Source: Cauispirillum nitrogeniifigens | GTDB taxonomy: Bacteria; Pseudomonadota; Alphaproteobacteria; Rhodospirillales; Rhodospirillaceae | NCBI RefSeq assembly: GCF_049800675.1 | Contig: NZ_JBLOOT010000005.1 | Coordinates: 186,001 to 250,000 of the forward strand | DNA: 64,000 bases | Direction: 5' to 3' | Shown here: one piece after another, positions 1 to 9,522 of the stretch | How the letters are laid out: each line of letters starts with the position of its first letter | Numbering within the stretch: the first letter of the stretch is position 1 | The notes under the pieces: model-generated | Databases searched by the model: none | What the model was told of the DNA's origin: nothing | What the model saw: the letters and a program-made list of their open reading frames with translations, nothing else | Made by a program: the position numbers and the translations under genes

Positions 1-455
1 GGCGAGCCGGAATAGCGCCGCCGCAGGTGGTCGGTGGTCTGCGCGGTGGCGCGCGCCATCAGCCACGCCATGGCCGACACGCGGCTGCGCCGCCGCCGCG
101 TCACGCCCTGAACGATGACGCCAAGGGCGGCGATGGCCGCCACGCCGCCGACCGACACCACCAGGGCCATGCCCAGATCCTCGGCATCGACCAGTCCCAC
201 CCAGGTGCGCACCACCACGGCGGCGCCGATGGACAGGGCCACCGCGATCAACCGGGTCAGCAGGCCATGGGTCAGCGACAGCAGGATGGGCGTCAGCAGC
301 ACATAGACCATGGCCGCCGACGCCGCGGCGTTGCCCACCATGGCGTTGACCTGACCGTCGTTCATGTCCTCGATCACCGGCAGGGCGAACAGCCCCAGGC
401 CGATCAACGCGACGCCGCCGATGATCATCGTGTTGAGGAACGAATGTCCACGCAT
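1..455 (-). CDS. Polytopic membrane protein, partial (3' end off the left edge)
   Basis: Read leftward from an ATG at 453-455; at least 151 residues are visible and the stop codon lies outside the window. Four hydrophobic stretches appear at about residues 9-26, 42-60, 67-82 and 95-115, followed by an Arg-rich turn (TRRRSR) and an amphipathic segment. This is the pattern of a small inner-membrane protein. No motif identifies a family and I assign no function. The gene diverges from the Nudix gene to its right, leaving about 150 bp for both promoters. Confidence 0.6.
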   Translation of the reverse strand, partial: MRGHSFLNTMIIGGVALIGLGLFALPVIEDMNDGQVNAMVGNAAASAAMVYVLLTPILLSLTHGLLTRLIAVALSIGAAVVVRTWVGLVDAEDLGMALVVSVGGVAAIAALGVIVQGVTRRRRSRVSAMAWLMARATAQTTDHLRRRYSGS

Positions 456-604
456 GGTCGTCTCTCACAGAGCCTGAAGCCCTCTCCATCCCACCTCCAG
501 GGTAGGACGCCCGCGCCCTGCGGTCTGTGACGGAGCGCACTGGTTGAGAACGCCGGCGCGCGATGCCACACTGTCGCCCCCTTTCGCAAAGGACACCGCC
601 GGGC

Positions 605-1468
605 ATGGCCTATCTCGACCACGTGCATCGCTGTAACCGCCGCGACATGAGCCGCTTCCGCCCCTTCGTGGCCGCCGGCCAGCGGGTCGGCTGGGTGCGC
701 CACGACATCGCCGCGACCCTCGACGGCCTGCACCCGGCGCTGCGCGTCGCGGCCGGGGAGGTCGCGCTGGTCCCGGCCGGCGCCGACACGCCCGCCGGCC
801 GCACCCGCGCCCTGGGGGAGATCGCCGCCGCCCTGGTCGAACGGGGCGTGGTGGCGCGCCTGCGCGGGGAGATGTACTCCGTGCGGACCGCCTGGGCGGC
901 GCCGGAGGTGATGCAGGTCGATCGCGGAGCGGTGACGGTGTTCGGCCTCAAGGCTTTTGGCGTGCACATGAACGGCATCGTGCGCGGGCCGGACGGGACG
1001 CTGCACCTGTGGATCGGCCGGCGCGCGCCCGACAAGGCGGTGGCGCCCGACAAGCTCGACAACATCGTTGCTGGCGGCCAGCCGGCCGGGCTGTCCCTGC
1101 GCGACAACCTGCTCAAGGAAGCCGCCGAGGAAGCCGCCATTCCCGCCGCCCTGGCCGGCCGGGCGGTGCCCGTCGGCGCCCTCACCTACAGCTTCGAGGA
1201 CGGTCCGGGCCTGAAGCGCGACACCATGTTCTGCTACGACCTGGACCTGCCCGCCGACTTCGTGCCGGTCAACACCGACGGCGAACTGACCGGCTTCAGC
1301 CTGTGGCGGGCCGAGGACGTGCTGGCCGCCGTGCGCGACGGCGACGACTTCAAGTTCAACGTCAACCTGGTGATCCTCGACTTCGCCCTGCGCCACGGCC
1401 TGCTCGGCCCCGACGACGAACCGGCCTACGAGGCCCTGCTCCTGGGCCTGCGCCAGCCGCATCCGTAG
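605..1468 (+). CDS. DUF4743/Nudix hydrolase-like protein
   Basis: 287 residues from an ATG at 605; an in-frame ATG at 563 would add 14 residues but the similarity-like sequence begins at MAYLDHVHRCN. The N-terminal half looks like the DUF4743 region found before the Nudix fold in plant and yeast Nudix/thiamine-pyrophosphokinase-linked proteins. A degenerate Nudix box lies around residues 156-178 (GGQPAGLSLRDNLLKEAAEE): the terminal KE..EE that binds metal is kept, while the upstream Glu is replaced. Proteins of this type hydrolyse nucleoside-diphosphate-linked compounds, some of them oxidised thiamine diphosphate derivatives. The substrate here cannot be read from the sequence. It stands alone, 89 bp before a diguanylate cyclase gene. 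Confidence 0.75.
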   Translation: MAYLDHVHRCNRRDMSRFRPFVAAGQRVGWVRHDIAATLDGLHPALRVAAGEVALVPAGADTPAGRTRALGEIAAALVERGVVARLRGEMYSVRTAWAAPEVMQVDRGAVTVFGLKAFGVHMNGIVRGPDGTLHLWIGRRAPDKAVAPDKLDNIVAGGQPAGLSLRDNLLKEAAEEAAIPAALAGRAVPVGALTYSFEDGPGLKRDTMFCYDLDLPADFVPVNTDGELTGFSLWRAEDVLAAVRDGDDFKFNVNLVILDFALRHGLLGPDDEPAYEALLLGLRQPHP

Positions 1469-1557
1469 GTCGCACTCCCTCTGCGCGGGCGGCCGGGCGG
1501 CACCAAGGGGGGCGGTCGGGGGTTTCCCTGGGGAGCGTCACCCGGAGAGCGTCCCCC

Positions 1558-2880
1558 ATGCGGCTGCCCGCCGATCTTCCCCTGCGTCTGAAGGCCCGCC
1601 TCGCCCTGCTGGGCGTGCTGGTGCTGTTCATGGTGTTCGGCGCCGTGGCGCTGGAGCGCATGAGCGCCCTGCACCACGCCGCCACCGCCGTCGGCCGCAC
1701 CGCCCTGCCGCTGGTCCGGCTGGCCGGCGAGGTCGACACCCTGGCCTCGGCCTACCGCGCGGCCGAGGCCGACGCCCTGCTGGCCGAGGACGGGCCGGCG
1801 CGGGCGACGGCGGTGGCCCGCCTCGCCGAGGTGCGCGCCCGCCTCGACCAGCGCCTGGCCGACGCCGCCGGCGAGGACGCCGCCCTGGCCCAGGCGGTCG
1901 CGGACTGGCCCGACTACGTGGCCGGCAGCGAGGCCGTACTGGCCCTGCTGGCCGAGGGCCGCCGCGACGCCGCCATTGCCGCCTTCCGTGCCGCCGCCCC
2001 GCGCCATGCCGCCCTCGGCGAGGCTCTGGGCGCGCTCCAGGCCGCCGGCGAGGCGGCCCAGGCCGCCGCCCGCGCCGACATCGCCCGCGCCGCCGAACAG
2101 ACGCGCTGGATGATGCTCAGCATCGGCACCGGCCTGATGATCATCGGCGTTGCCCTGGTGCTGCTGTTCGAAGCGTCGCTGGTGGCCTTCGCCCGGCGCC
2201 TCCAGGTGGCGCTCAAGCGCGGCGCGGCGGGCGAGCCGCACGCGCCGATGCCGCACGTCGAGCACGACGACGAGTTCGGCGACCTGGCCCGCGCCGTGCG
2301 CTCCTTCGTCGCCGGCATGGACAGCCAGCGCCGCCGCGAGATGGAACTGCGCGCCCAGGCCGGCACCGACGAACTGACCCGCGTCGCCAACCGCCGCGCC
2401 TTCCTGGAGCGCGCCGACGACGAGATCAGCCGCGCCCTCCGCTACGGCCACACCCTGTCGCTGCTGATGGTCGACATCGACCACTTCAAGCAGGTGAACG
2501 ACGCCCACGGCCACGCCGCCGGCGACGCCGCCCTGGTGCGCATGGTCGACGCCTGCCGCCCCGGCCTGCGCGAGCATGACGTGCTGGCCCGCCTGGGCGG
2601 CGAGGAGTTCGTCGTCCTGCTGCCGCACACCGACGCCGCCCGCGCCCTGCTGGTCGCCGAGCGCCTGCGCGAAGCGGTGGAGCGCAGCCCCGTGGAGACC
2701 GCCGCCGGCATCTTCCACATCACCATCAGCATCGGCAGCGCCACCCTGCACCACGGGGACGCCACCGGCGCCCCGGCCGATTCGCTGTCATCGCTGCTGG
2801 AACGCGCCGACAAGGCGCTGTACCGCGCGAAACGCGGCGGCCGCAACCGCGTCGTCGGCGGCGCGCTGCCGGCGGCGTGA
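1558..2880 (+). CDS. Membrane-anchored diguanylate cyclase (GGDEF)
   Basis: 440 residues. The ATG at 1558 is chosen because the reading frame upstream is only high-GC extension and a GGAGAG ribosome site precedes it. A first TM helix at about residues 15-35 and a second at about 183-205 enclose an Ala-rich helical periplasmic region that resembles a four-helix sensor. A short linker leads to a GGDEF domain from about residue 270. The active-site signature is GGEEF (about residues 347-351), the substrate-site VDIDHFKQVND is present, and an RxxD inhibition site (REHD) lies five residues before GGEEF. It should therefore make cyclic di-GMP from two GTP and be product-inhibited. The signal sensed is unknown. 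Confidence 0.9.
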   Translation: MRLPADLPLRLKARLALLGVLVLFMVFGAVALERMSALHHAATAVGRTALPLVRLAGEVDTLASAYRAAEADALLAEDGPARATAVARLAEVRARLDQRLADAAGEDAALAQAVADWPDYVAGSEAVLALLAEGRRDAAIAAFRAAAPRHAALGEALGALQAAGEAAQAAARADIARAAEQTRWMMLSIGTGLMIIGVALVLLFEASLVAFARRLQVALKRGAAGEPHAPMPHVEHDDEFGDLARAVRSFVAGMDSQRRREMELRAQAGTDELTRVANRRAFLERADDEISRALRYGHTLSLLMVDIDHFKQVNDAHGHAAGDAALVRMVDACRPGLREHDVLARLGGEEFVVLLPHTDAARALLVAERLREAVERSPVETAAGIFHITISIGSATLHHGDATGAPADSLSSLLERADKALYRAKRGGRNRVVGGALPAA

Positions 2881-2923
2881 GGGGACGATGAAGGATTGAA
2901 CCCCTGCGGGCGCCGGAAAAGCA

Positions 2924-2956
2924 AAGGGCCGCCACTTTGCGAGAGAGGCGGCCCTT
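2924..2956. terminator. Hairpin between convergent genes
   Basis: A perfect 10-bp inverted repeat (AAGGGCCGCC at 2924-2933, GGCGGCCCTT at 2947-2956) with a 13-nt loop lies between the convergent diguanylate cyclase and reductase genes. It could terminate transcription in both directions. There is no long U tract, so intrinsic termination would be modest. Confidence 0.5.
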
Positions 2957-3050
2957 CGAGAACGCGACCCGATGCGAGAGAGTGCGCTTCCACCGAGGTG
3001 GCTGAGGAAAATTGTGCACGCAGTCGCATCAAATTGCAAGCGAACGCGCC

Positions 3051-3920
3051 TCAGCCGTAGAGCCGGATCAGCGCCGCGTGGTCGAGGTCGCCGTCGCCCT
3101 GGGCGATCAGGCGGTCGTAGAGGTCGCGGGTCAGGCGGGTGACCGGCATGTCCAGGCCCAGGTCGTCGGCCAGGGCGAGGGCCTGGGCGAGATCCTTGCG
3201 CTGGGTGGTCGACCGCGCGCCCGGCGCCAGCTCTCCGGTGGCCATGCGCCGGCCGTGCAGGTCGAGCACGCGGGAGGCGGCGAACCCGCCCAGCAGGGTG
3301 TCGCGCAGGACCAGCGGGTCGACTCCGGCGCGGCGGGCCAGGGCCAGGGCCTCGGCCACGGCGGCGATGGTGACGCCGACGATGACCTGATTGGCGGCCT
3401 TGGCCACCTGCCCGGCGCCGGTGGCGCCGACGTGGGTGACGGTGCGGCCCATCGCCCGGAACAGCGGCGCGGCGCGGGCGAAGTCGGCGGCCTCGCCGCC
3501 GGCCATGATGGTCAGGGTGGCCTCGCGCGCCCCGACCTCGCCGCCCGACACCGGCGCGTCGACCCAGCGGCCGCCGCGCTCCGCCGCCTTGGCGGCGAAG
3601 GCCAGCGTCGCCTGGGGCGCCGTGGTGCCCATATCGATGACCACCGTGCCCGGCCGCAGGGCCGGCAGCAGGTCGGCCAGCACCGACTCGACGGCCGGCG
3701 TGTCGGCCAGCATCAGGATGAGGATGTCGCAGGCCCGCGCCACCGCGCCGGCGGTGTCCACCGGCCGCAGTCCGTCGGCGGCGGCCGCGTCCCGCTTGGC
3801 CGGGTCGCGGCTCCACGCGACGACGTCGGCGCCGGCGGCGGCCAGGGCGCGGCTCATCGGCCGGCCCATGAGACCGAGGCCGATGAACCCCACCGTCGTT
3901 CCCGACAGCGCGCCCGCCAC
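3051..3920 (-). CDS. NAD(P)-dependent oxidoreductase, 3-hydroxyisobutyrate dehydrogenase family
   Basis: 289 residues from a GTG at 3918-3920. The N-terminus carries the beta-hydroxyacid dehydrogenase dinucleotide motif GFIGLGLMGRPMSRALA, the middle has the substrate-binding segment DAPVSGGEVGAREATL, and the catalytic Lys motif GAGQVAKAANQVIV is intact at about residue 170. The family reduces or oxidises small beta-hydroxy acids and semialdehydes (3-hydroxyisobutyrate, tartronate semialdehyde). The exact substrate is not determinable here. It follows the TerB-like gene by 3 bp on the same strand, so the two are probably co-transcribed. Confidence 0.85.
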   Translation of the reverse strand: MAGALSGTTVGFIGLGLMGRPMSRALAAAGADVVAWSRDPAKRDAAAADGLRPVDTAGAVARACDILILMLADTPAVESVLADLLPALRPGTVVIDMGTTAPQATLAFAAKAAERGGRWVDAPVSGGEVGAREATLTIMAGGEAADFARAAPLFRAMGRTVTHVGATGAGQVAKAANQVIVGVTIAAVAEALALARRAGVDPLVLRDTLLGGFAASRVLDLHGRRMATGELAPGARSTTQRKDLAQALALADDLGLDMPVTRLTRDLYDRLIAQGDGDLDHAALIRLYG

Positions 3921-3923
3921 GGC

Positions 3924-4346
3924 TCAGACCGTCGCCAGACGGGCGCGCACGGCGCGCTCCAGGGCGGCGGCGTGCAGGCGGTCGACGTCGAGGCGGTGGC
4001 GCAGCAGTTCCAGAAGGCGCAGTTCCTCCTGGCCCAGGTGGCGGTCGGCGGCGGCGACCTCGCAGGCCAGCAGGTAGGCGGTTTCGCGCAGGTGCAGCGG
4101 CAGGCTGTCGCGGATGAGGCCGAGCACGGCCTCCAGCCCCTCCTCGTGCTCCAGCAGCCGGGCGCAGTCGGAGCAGGCGGTGGTCATGCGGGCCGGCTCG
4201 TAGTCAGTGAACACCGGCAGGGAGCTGACCAACTGGCCCATGAGCTTCAGTTCCTGGTCGGAGAGGTCGTTGTCCGCCGCCGCCGCCAGAACCATCGTGT
4301 AGATGAGCGCCGCGTGGGGACCGATCACCTGCTGTTCCATCGTCAT
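3924..4346 (-). CDS. TerB-like protein
   Basis: 140 residues. The ATG at 4344-4346 is preferred over an upstream in-frame ATG because AGGAG lies seven bases before it. The sequence is helical with conserved acidic patches (NDLSDQE and DRHLGQEE), the pattern of the TerB/tellurite-resistance-like (DUF533-type) fold, which binds metal through acidic loops in characterised TerB proteins. No ter operon is present, so a tellurite role should not be assumed. A CxxC (CSDC) in mid-sequence could be a further metal site. It ends 3 bp before the reductase gene. Confidence 0.7.
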   Translation of the reverse strand: MTMEQQVIGPHAALIYTMVLAAAADNDLSDQELKLMGQLVSSLPVFTDYEPARMTTACSDCARLLEHEEGLEAVLGLIRDSLPLHLRETAYLLACEVAAADRHLGQEELRLLELLRHRLDVDRLHAAALERAVRARLATV

Positions 4347-4457
4347 CAAGGGCTCCTGTGGAAAGGGGTTCCCGATGGTGGCCGCCTTGGCGCCGCGGTT
4401 CAAGAGCCGTGGCGCGGGAAAGCGGGAGCAGCGGCGGTTCTTCCGGTGTGGATGGCC

Positions 4458-4919
4458 TCAAGCCCGGCCGCAGGCGGCGCGGTAGGCGTCGATGCGGGCG
4501 CGCAAGGGCGCCGGGATGGGGATGGTCTTCTCCTCCGCCGGGCGAGCGGTGACGCACATCAGGGTGGCGGTGAAGGACAGCACGCCATCGGGCCGCCGCC
4601 CCTCCACCGCGAAGGTCATGGAGGAGGTGCCGACCTCGGGCAGCGTCACCGTCATCGCCAGCACCTCGGCCGGGCGCAGCGGCGCCTTGAGGTCGAGCGA
4701 CAGGTGGACGAAGGGCGTGCCGAATCCCTGCCGGGCGTTGATGTCGTACCACTCCGCGTCGCCCCACAGGGCGAACCACTCCTCCACCGCCTCCAGGGCC
4801 AGCAGCGGGAAGTTGCCGGTGTAGACGATGCCGGCGGCGTCGGACTCGCCAAAGCGGATGCGGCGCGTATGGACGAAGGGGGCGGTCAGCCCCGCCACCT
4901 CGTCAATAGGTTTCGACAT
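4458..4919 (-). CDS. Benzoyl-CoA-type thioesterase (hot-dog fold)
   Basis: 153 residues with the 4-hydroxybenzoyl-CoA thioesterase hot-dog pattern: the FGESDAAGIVYTGNF segment near residue 24 holds the catalytic Asp equivalent of the Pseudomonas enzyme. Its start overlaps the end of boxA by 17 bp, so it is translationally coupled to the benzoyl-CoA epoxidase genes. Box clusters of other proteobacteria often carry such an enzyme, where it is thought to release CoA from stalled benzoyl-CoA or dead-end thioesters. That role is inferred here from position and family; the protein is cytoplasmic. Confidence 0.85.
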   Translation of the reverse strand: MSKPIDEVAGLTAPFVHTRRIRFGESDAAGIVYTGNFPLLALEAVEEWFALWGDAEWYDINARQGFGTPFVHLSLDLKAPLRPAEVLAMTVTLPEVGTSSMTFAVEGRRPDGVLSFTATLMCVTARPAEEKTIPIPAPLRARIDAYRAACGRA

Positions 4920-6099
4920 GATAGCGCCCTTCGCGCCGCATGCGGGCCGCCAGATCCTGCCAGTGGAGGCCGGCGTGGCGGCAGACGTCGGAGAGGGTTT
5001 CCTCGCAGCCGCGCTCCATGCCCTTCAGGCCGCAGATGTAGACGTAGGTGTTGTCGTCCTTGAGCAGCGCCGCCACGTCGTCGGCACGCTCACGCATCTT
5101 GTCCTGGACGTATTCCTTGCGCTTGTCCGGCACGCGGGAGAACGCCAGGTTGACGTCGATCAGCGACGACGGGAGCTTCATCAGCGGCCCGAAGTAGGGC
5201 AGTTCCTCGGGCGTGCGGGCGCCGAAGAACAGCAGCAGCTTGCCCGGCCCCCGCGGGCCGTGGCGGCGGCGCCGCTCGGTCATGGCGCGGAAGGGCGCCG
5301 ATCCGGTGCCGGTGCAGATCATGATGATGTTGGCGTCGGCGTGATTGGGCATCAGGAAGGCGTCGCCGAACGGCCCCGTCACCATCACCTCGTCGCCCTT
5401 CTTGAGGTCGCAGACGTAGTTGGAACACTGCCCGCCCTCGACCCGCTTGACGGTCAGCGACAGGTTGTTGTGGTTGGGCCGCTCGCCGTCGCGCGGGCTG
5501 GCGACCGAGTACAGGCGCACCACATGCGGCTGGCCGCGCGGGTCGGTGCCGGGCATCTGGATGCCGATGGACTGCCCTTCCAGCACCGGGAACGCCTGGG
5601 TGCCGAAGTCGAGCACGACATGGCGGATGTCGGTTTCCGTGCCCTCGCCGGTGATGCGGTAGTTGCCCTGCACCACCGCCCTGGCGGGGCGGTCGCGGGT
5701 GTACAGGCCGACGTAGGGATGGGCGGCAGAATAAGGCGGCGGCACCTTGCCGCCCTGGGCGGCGGTGGCCTTGGCGACGATGGCCTCGACCTCCGGCGGG
5801 GTGCCGGTTTCACGCGGCAGGGCGCCGTCGTCGACCGGATGGGCCTGCTCCTCGGGCAGGTCGAACCACGAGAACTGCTCCTCCAGCGAATAGGGCGTGG
5901 CCACCAGCCGCCAGCTGTCGATGGCCCCGGTCGGACACGGCCCCAGGCAGGCGCCGTTGCCGTCGCAGATCTCGTAGTTCACGACGTAGGTGTTGGCATC
6001 GTGCGTGATGGCCCCGACCGGGCACATCTCCTCGCAGGTGTTGCAGCGGATGCAGATGGCCGGGTCGATGAGATGCTGGCGGCGCAGTTCCATGGTCAT
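4903..6099 (-). CDS. boxA: Benzoyl-CoA 2,3-epoxidase reductase component BoxA
   Basis: 398 residues from the ATG at 6097-6099; ATGs at 6133-6135 and 6091-6093 are alternatives, and BoxA proteins usually begin just before the QHLIDP segment. Two 4Fe-4S clusters are visible near the N-terminus (CIRCNTCEEMCP and CDGNGACLGPCP), followed by a ferredoxin-NADP reductase-like half with FAD-binding RLYSVASP and NADP-binding CTGTGSAPFRA. BoxA passes electrons from NADPH to the di-iron oxygenase BoxB, which epoxidises the aromatic ring of benzoyl-CoA. Its neighbours are boxB upstream and the overlapping thioesterase downstream. A palindromic repeat sits between boxB and boxA. Confidence 0.95.
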   Translation of the reverse strand: MTMELRRQHLIDPAICIRCNTCEEMCPVGAITHDANTYVVNYEICDGNGACLGPCPTGAIDSWRLVATPYSLEEQFSWFDLPEEQAHPVDDGALPRETGTPPEVEAIVAKATAAQGGKVPPPYSAAHPYVGLYTRDRPARAVVQGNYRITGEGTETDIRHVVLDFGTQAFPVLEGQSIGIQMPGTDPRGQPHVVRLYSVASPRDGERPNHNNLSLTVKRVEGGQCSNYVCDLKKGDEVMVTGPFGDAFLMPNHADANIIMICTGTGSAPFRAMTERRRRHGPRGPGKLLLFFGARTPEELPYFGPLMKLPSSLIDVNLAFSRVPDKRKEYVQDKMRERADDVAALLKDDNTYVYICGLKGMERGCEETLSDVCRHAGLHWQDLAARMRREGRYHVETY

Positions 6100-6142
6100 G
6101 GCGTACCTGTTGTTCTGGGCATTTGGTGCAGGCATCCCCCTT

Positions 6143-6239
6143 CCGTCGTTCCCGCGAAAGCGGGAACCCAGGGCCGTGGAGACAGGACCCGCCGCCTTTT
6201 TCCTCGGCCCCTGGGCCCCCGCTTTCGCGGGGGCGACGG
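6143..6239. repeat. Dispersed palindromic element, copy 1
   Basis: A 97-bp element bounded by CCGTCG and CGACGG. Each end is itself a hairpin (CCCGCGAAAGCGGG at 6151-6164 and CCCCCGCTTTCGCGGGGG at 6216-6233), and inner CCCAGGG/CCCTGGG segments can pair to fold the whole element. A second copy with nearly identical ends and a longer, different middle lies at 13575-13696. It sits in the boxB-boxA gap, where the folded RNA could stabilise or separate the two messages. Confidence 0.8.
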
Positions 6240-6255
6240 AGAGAGAGGAAACGGA

Positions 6256-7677
<1,422 letters not shown>

Positions 7678-7743
7678 GACGTCTTGGACTCCCTGATTCC
7701 CTATGGGGATCGGCGATTGTTGGGATGGGCGCGGGCCGGTCGG

Positions 7744-9393
7744 TCAGACCCGCTGCCTGTCGTAGGTCGCGCGCTTGCCGGTCCCGTAGAGTTTGAGCGC
7801 GCCATTTTCCCCGGCCGCGTTGGGCCGCTGGAAAATCCAGTTCTGCCAGGCGGACAGCCGGCCGAAGATCTTGGTTTCCATGGTTTCCGGGCCGGCGAAG
7901 CGCAGGTTGGCCTCCAGGCCGGTGAGGGCATCGGAGGAGAAGCTGGCCCGCTCCTCCAGCATGACGCGCACCTCGTCCTCCCAGTCGATGTCGTCCATCG
8001 CCGCGGTGATCAGGCCCAACTCGTCGGCGGCCTGGGCGTCGAGGTCGCTGCCCAGGGCGGCCTTGGCCTTGTCCACGCTCTCGGGCTCGCCGAGGAAGCG
8101 GGTTTGCAGGCGGGTCAGGCCGTTGCCCATGGTCATCGGGCCGAAGTTCATGGCCGTCAGGCGCACCGTGGCCGGCGGCCGGTTGTCACCCTCGAACTGG
8201 CCTTCGAGCATCCAGGCGCGGTCGGCGGCCAGGGCCAGTTCCAACAGCGTGCCGGCAAAGCACGACCCCGGCGTGATCTGGGCGATGATGGAGCGCGAGG
8301 TGGTGTCCACCCGCTTGAGCGTGCGGCGCCAGTACAGGCGGATCTCGCGGCTCAGCCAGTCGTCGGCGGTGCGCTCCATCAGGTCGTCATAGGCGGCGAC
8401 CAGATCGGCGTTGCCAGCGGTCCTGAAGATCCAGGTGGTCAGCTCCGGCTCGTTCAGGCGCAGGTGCAGGATGGCGTCGTCGAGGTCGCGGCAGGCGGCC
8501 AGGCCCCAGAAGTCGACCCCCTGGGCGGCAATCCCGGCGGCGTCGGCGGGCGGCGCCTCGGTCGGGCCGTGCACGGTGATCTCGGCGGCCAGCAGGTCGC
8601 GGTCGTAGTCCACCGTGACGTGGCGGTAGCGCACGCCGCTGTCGCTGATGGTCCGCTCCAGCGGGGTCAGGATGACGCCCCTGGCGTCCCTGGGGCGGTC
8701 GGTGCGGGCGGCGAATTCGGCCGCCCGCCGGGCCACGGCCTCGGCGAAGGCCGACGGCGGCAGCACCTCGTCCACCAGGCGCCAGTCGACGGCACGCTGG
8801 CCGCGCACGCCTTCCTCGACGGTGCAGAACACGTCGGCGCGGTCGCGGCGGACCTTGCGCTTGTCGACCAGGCGGGTCAGCCCGCCGGTGCCCGGCAGCA
8901 CCGCCAGCAGCGGCACTTCCGGCAGGGAGACGGCGGAGTTGCTGTCGTCGACCATCATGATCCAGTCGGCGGCCAGGGCCAGTTCATAGCCGCCGCCGGC
9001 GGCCGTGCCGTTGACGGCGCACATGTAGAACTGGCGCGAGAACTCGGTGGCGTCCTCGATGGACAGCCGCGTCTCGTTGGTGAACTTGCAGAAGTTGACC
9101 TTATGGGCATGCGTGGACTTGCCGAGCATGCGGATGTTGGCGCCGGCGCAGAAGATCTTCTCGTTGGCCGAGGCCAGGACAACGCAGCCGACCTCCGGGT
9201 GCTCGAAGCGCAGGCGCTGGATGGCGTCATACAGCTCGATGTCCACCCCCAGGTCATAGGAGTTCATCTTCAGCTCATAGCCGTCGAACAGGCCGCCCTT
9301 GGGGTCCACGTCCATCTTCAGGGTGGCGACCGCGCCATCCACGGACAGCTTCCAGTGCTTGTAGCGGTCCGGGTGGGTCTGGAAGTCGATCAT
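7744..9393 (-). CDS. boxC: 2,3-epoxybenzoyl-CoA dihydrolase BoxC
   Basis: 549 residues from the ATG at 9391-9393, chosen because AGGA lies five bases upstream; in-frame ATGs at 9405 and 9471 fall on or in the promoter-operator. It belongs to the enoyl-CoA hydratase/isomerase superfamily in the enlarged BoxC form: oxyanion-hole segments CAGANIRMLG and GTAAGGGYELALAADW occur in the first half and a second crotonase-like region follows. BoxC opens the epoxide ring by double hydrolysis, giving 3,4-dehydroadipyl-CoA semialdehyde and formate. Formate release may be relevant to the formate dehydrogenase operon at 21-26 kb. A sigma-70-like promoter overlapped by TGCA repeats lies directly upstream. 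Confidence 0.95.
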   Translation of the reverse strand: MIDFQTHPDRYKHWKLSVDGAVATLKMDVDPKGGLFDGYELKMNSYDLGVDIELYDAIQRLRFEHPEVGCVVLASANEKIFCAGANIRMLGKSTHAHKVNFCKFTNETRLSIEDATEFSRQFYMCAVNGTAAGGGYELALAADWIMMVDDSNSAVSLPEVPLLAVLPGTGGLTRLVDKRKVRRDRADVFCTVEEGVRGQRAVDWRLVDEVLPPSAFAEAVARRAAEFAARTDRPRDARGVILTPLERTISDSGVRYRHVTVDYDRDLLAAEITVHGPTEAPPADAAGIAAQGVDFWGLAACRDLDDAILHLRLNEPELTTWIFRTAGNADLVAAYDDLMERTADDWLSREIRLYWRRTLKRVDTTSRSIIAQITPGSCFAGTLLELALAADRAWMLEGQFEGDNRPPATVRLTAMNFGPMTMGNGLTRLQTRFLGEPESVDKAKAALGSDLDAQAADELGLITAAMDDIDWEDEVRVMLEERASFSSDALTGLEANLRFAGPETMETKIFGRLSAWQNWIFQRPNAAGENGALKLYGTGKRATYDRQRV

Positions 9394-9422
9394 CTGAGTC
9401 CTCATCGGTCCGGTGTCATACA

Positions 9423-9454
9423 TGCAATATAGTGCATGATGCAGAGTGCAACAA
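9423..9454 (-). promoter_or_regulatory. boxC promoter with probable BoxR operator
   Basis: On the minus strand a -35 TTGTTG (9449-9454) and -10 TATATT (9426-9431) are separated by 17 bp. TGCA-ATATAG-TGCA (9423-9436) covers the -10, and a TGCA-N3-TGCA pair (9440-9450) fills the spacer. TGCA-N6-TGCA is the operator type described for BzdR/BoxR regulators of Azoarcus, so a bound BoxR would block polymerase here. Promoter and operator are read from sequence; binding is inferred. Confidence 0.75.
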
Positions 9455-9508
9455 GGCCAGAATCTGGTCACAAAACCACATTCTGCTCGGGGTCAGGCGG
9501 TGACGTTA

Positions 9509-9522
9509 TGCATTATAGTGCC
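9509..9522. promoter_or_regulatory. Second BoxR-like site before boxC
   Basis: TGCA-TTATAG-TGCC, one mismatch from TGCA-N6-TGCA and sharing the ATAG core of the other sites. It overlaps the last codons of boxD, 73 bp upstream of the main boxC operator. It may act as an auxiliary site. Confidence 0.5.

Noticed and set aside
3924..4346. Tellurite-resistance function for the TerB-like protein
   Set aside because: No terACDE or related genes are present; the fold alone does not support the phenotype.
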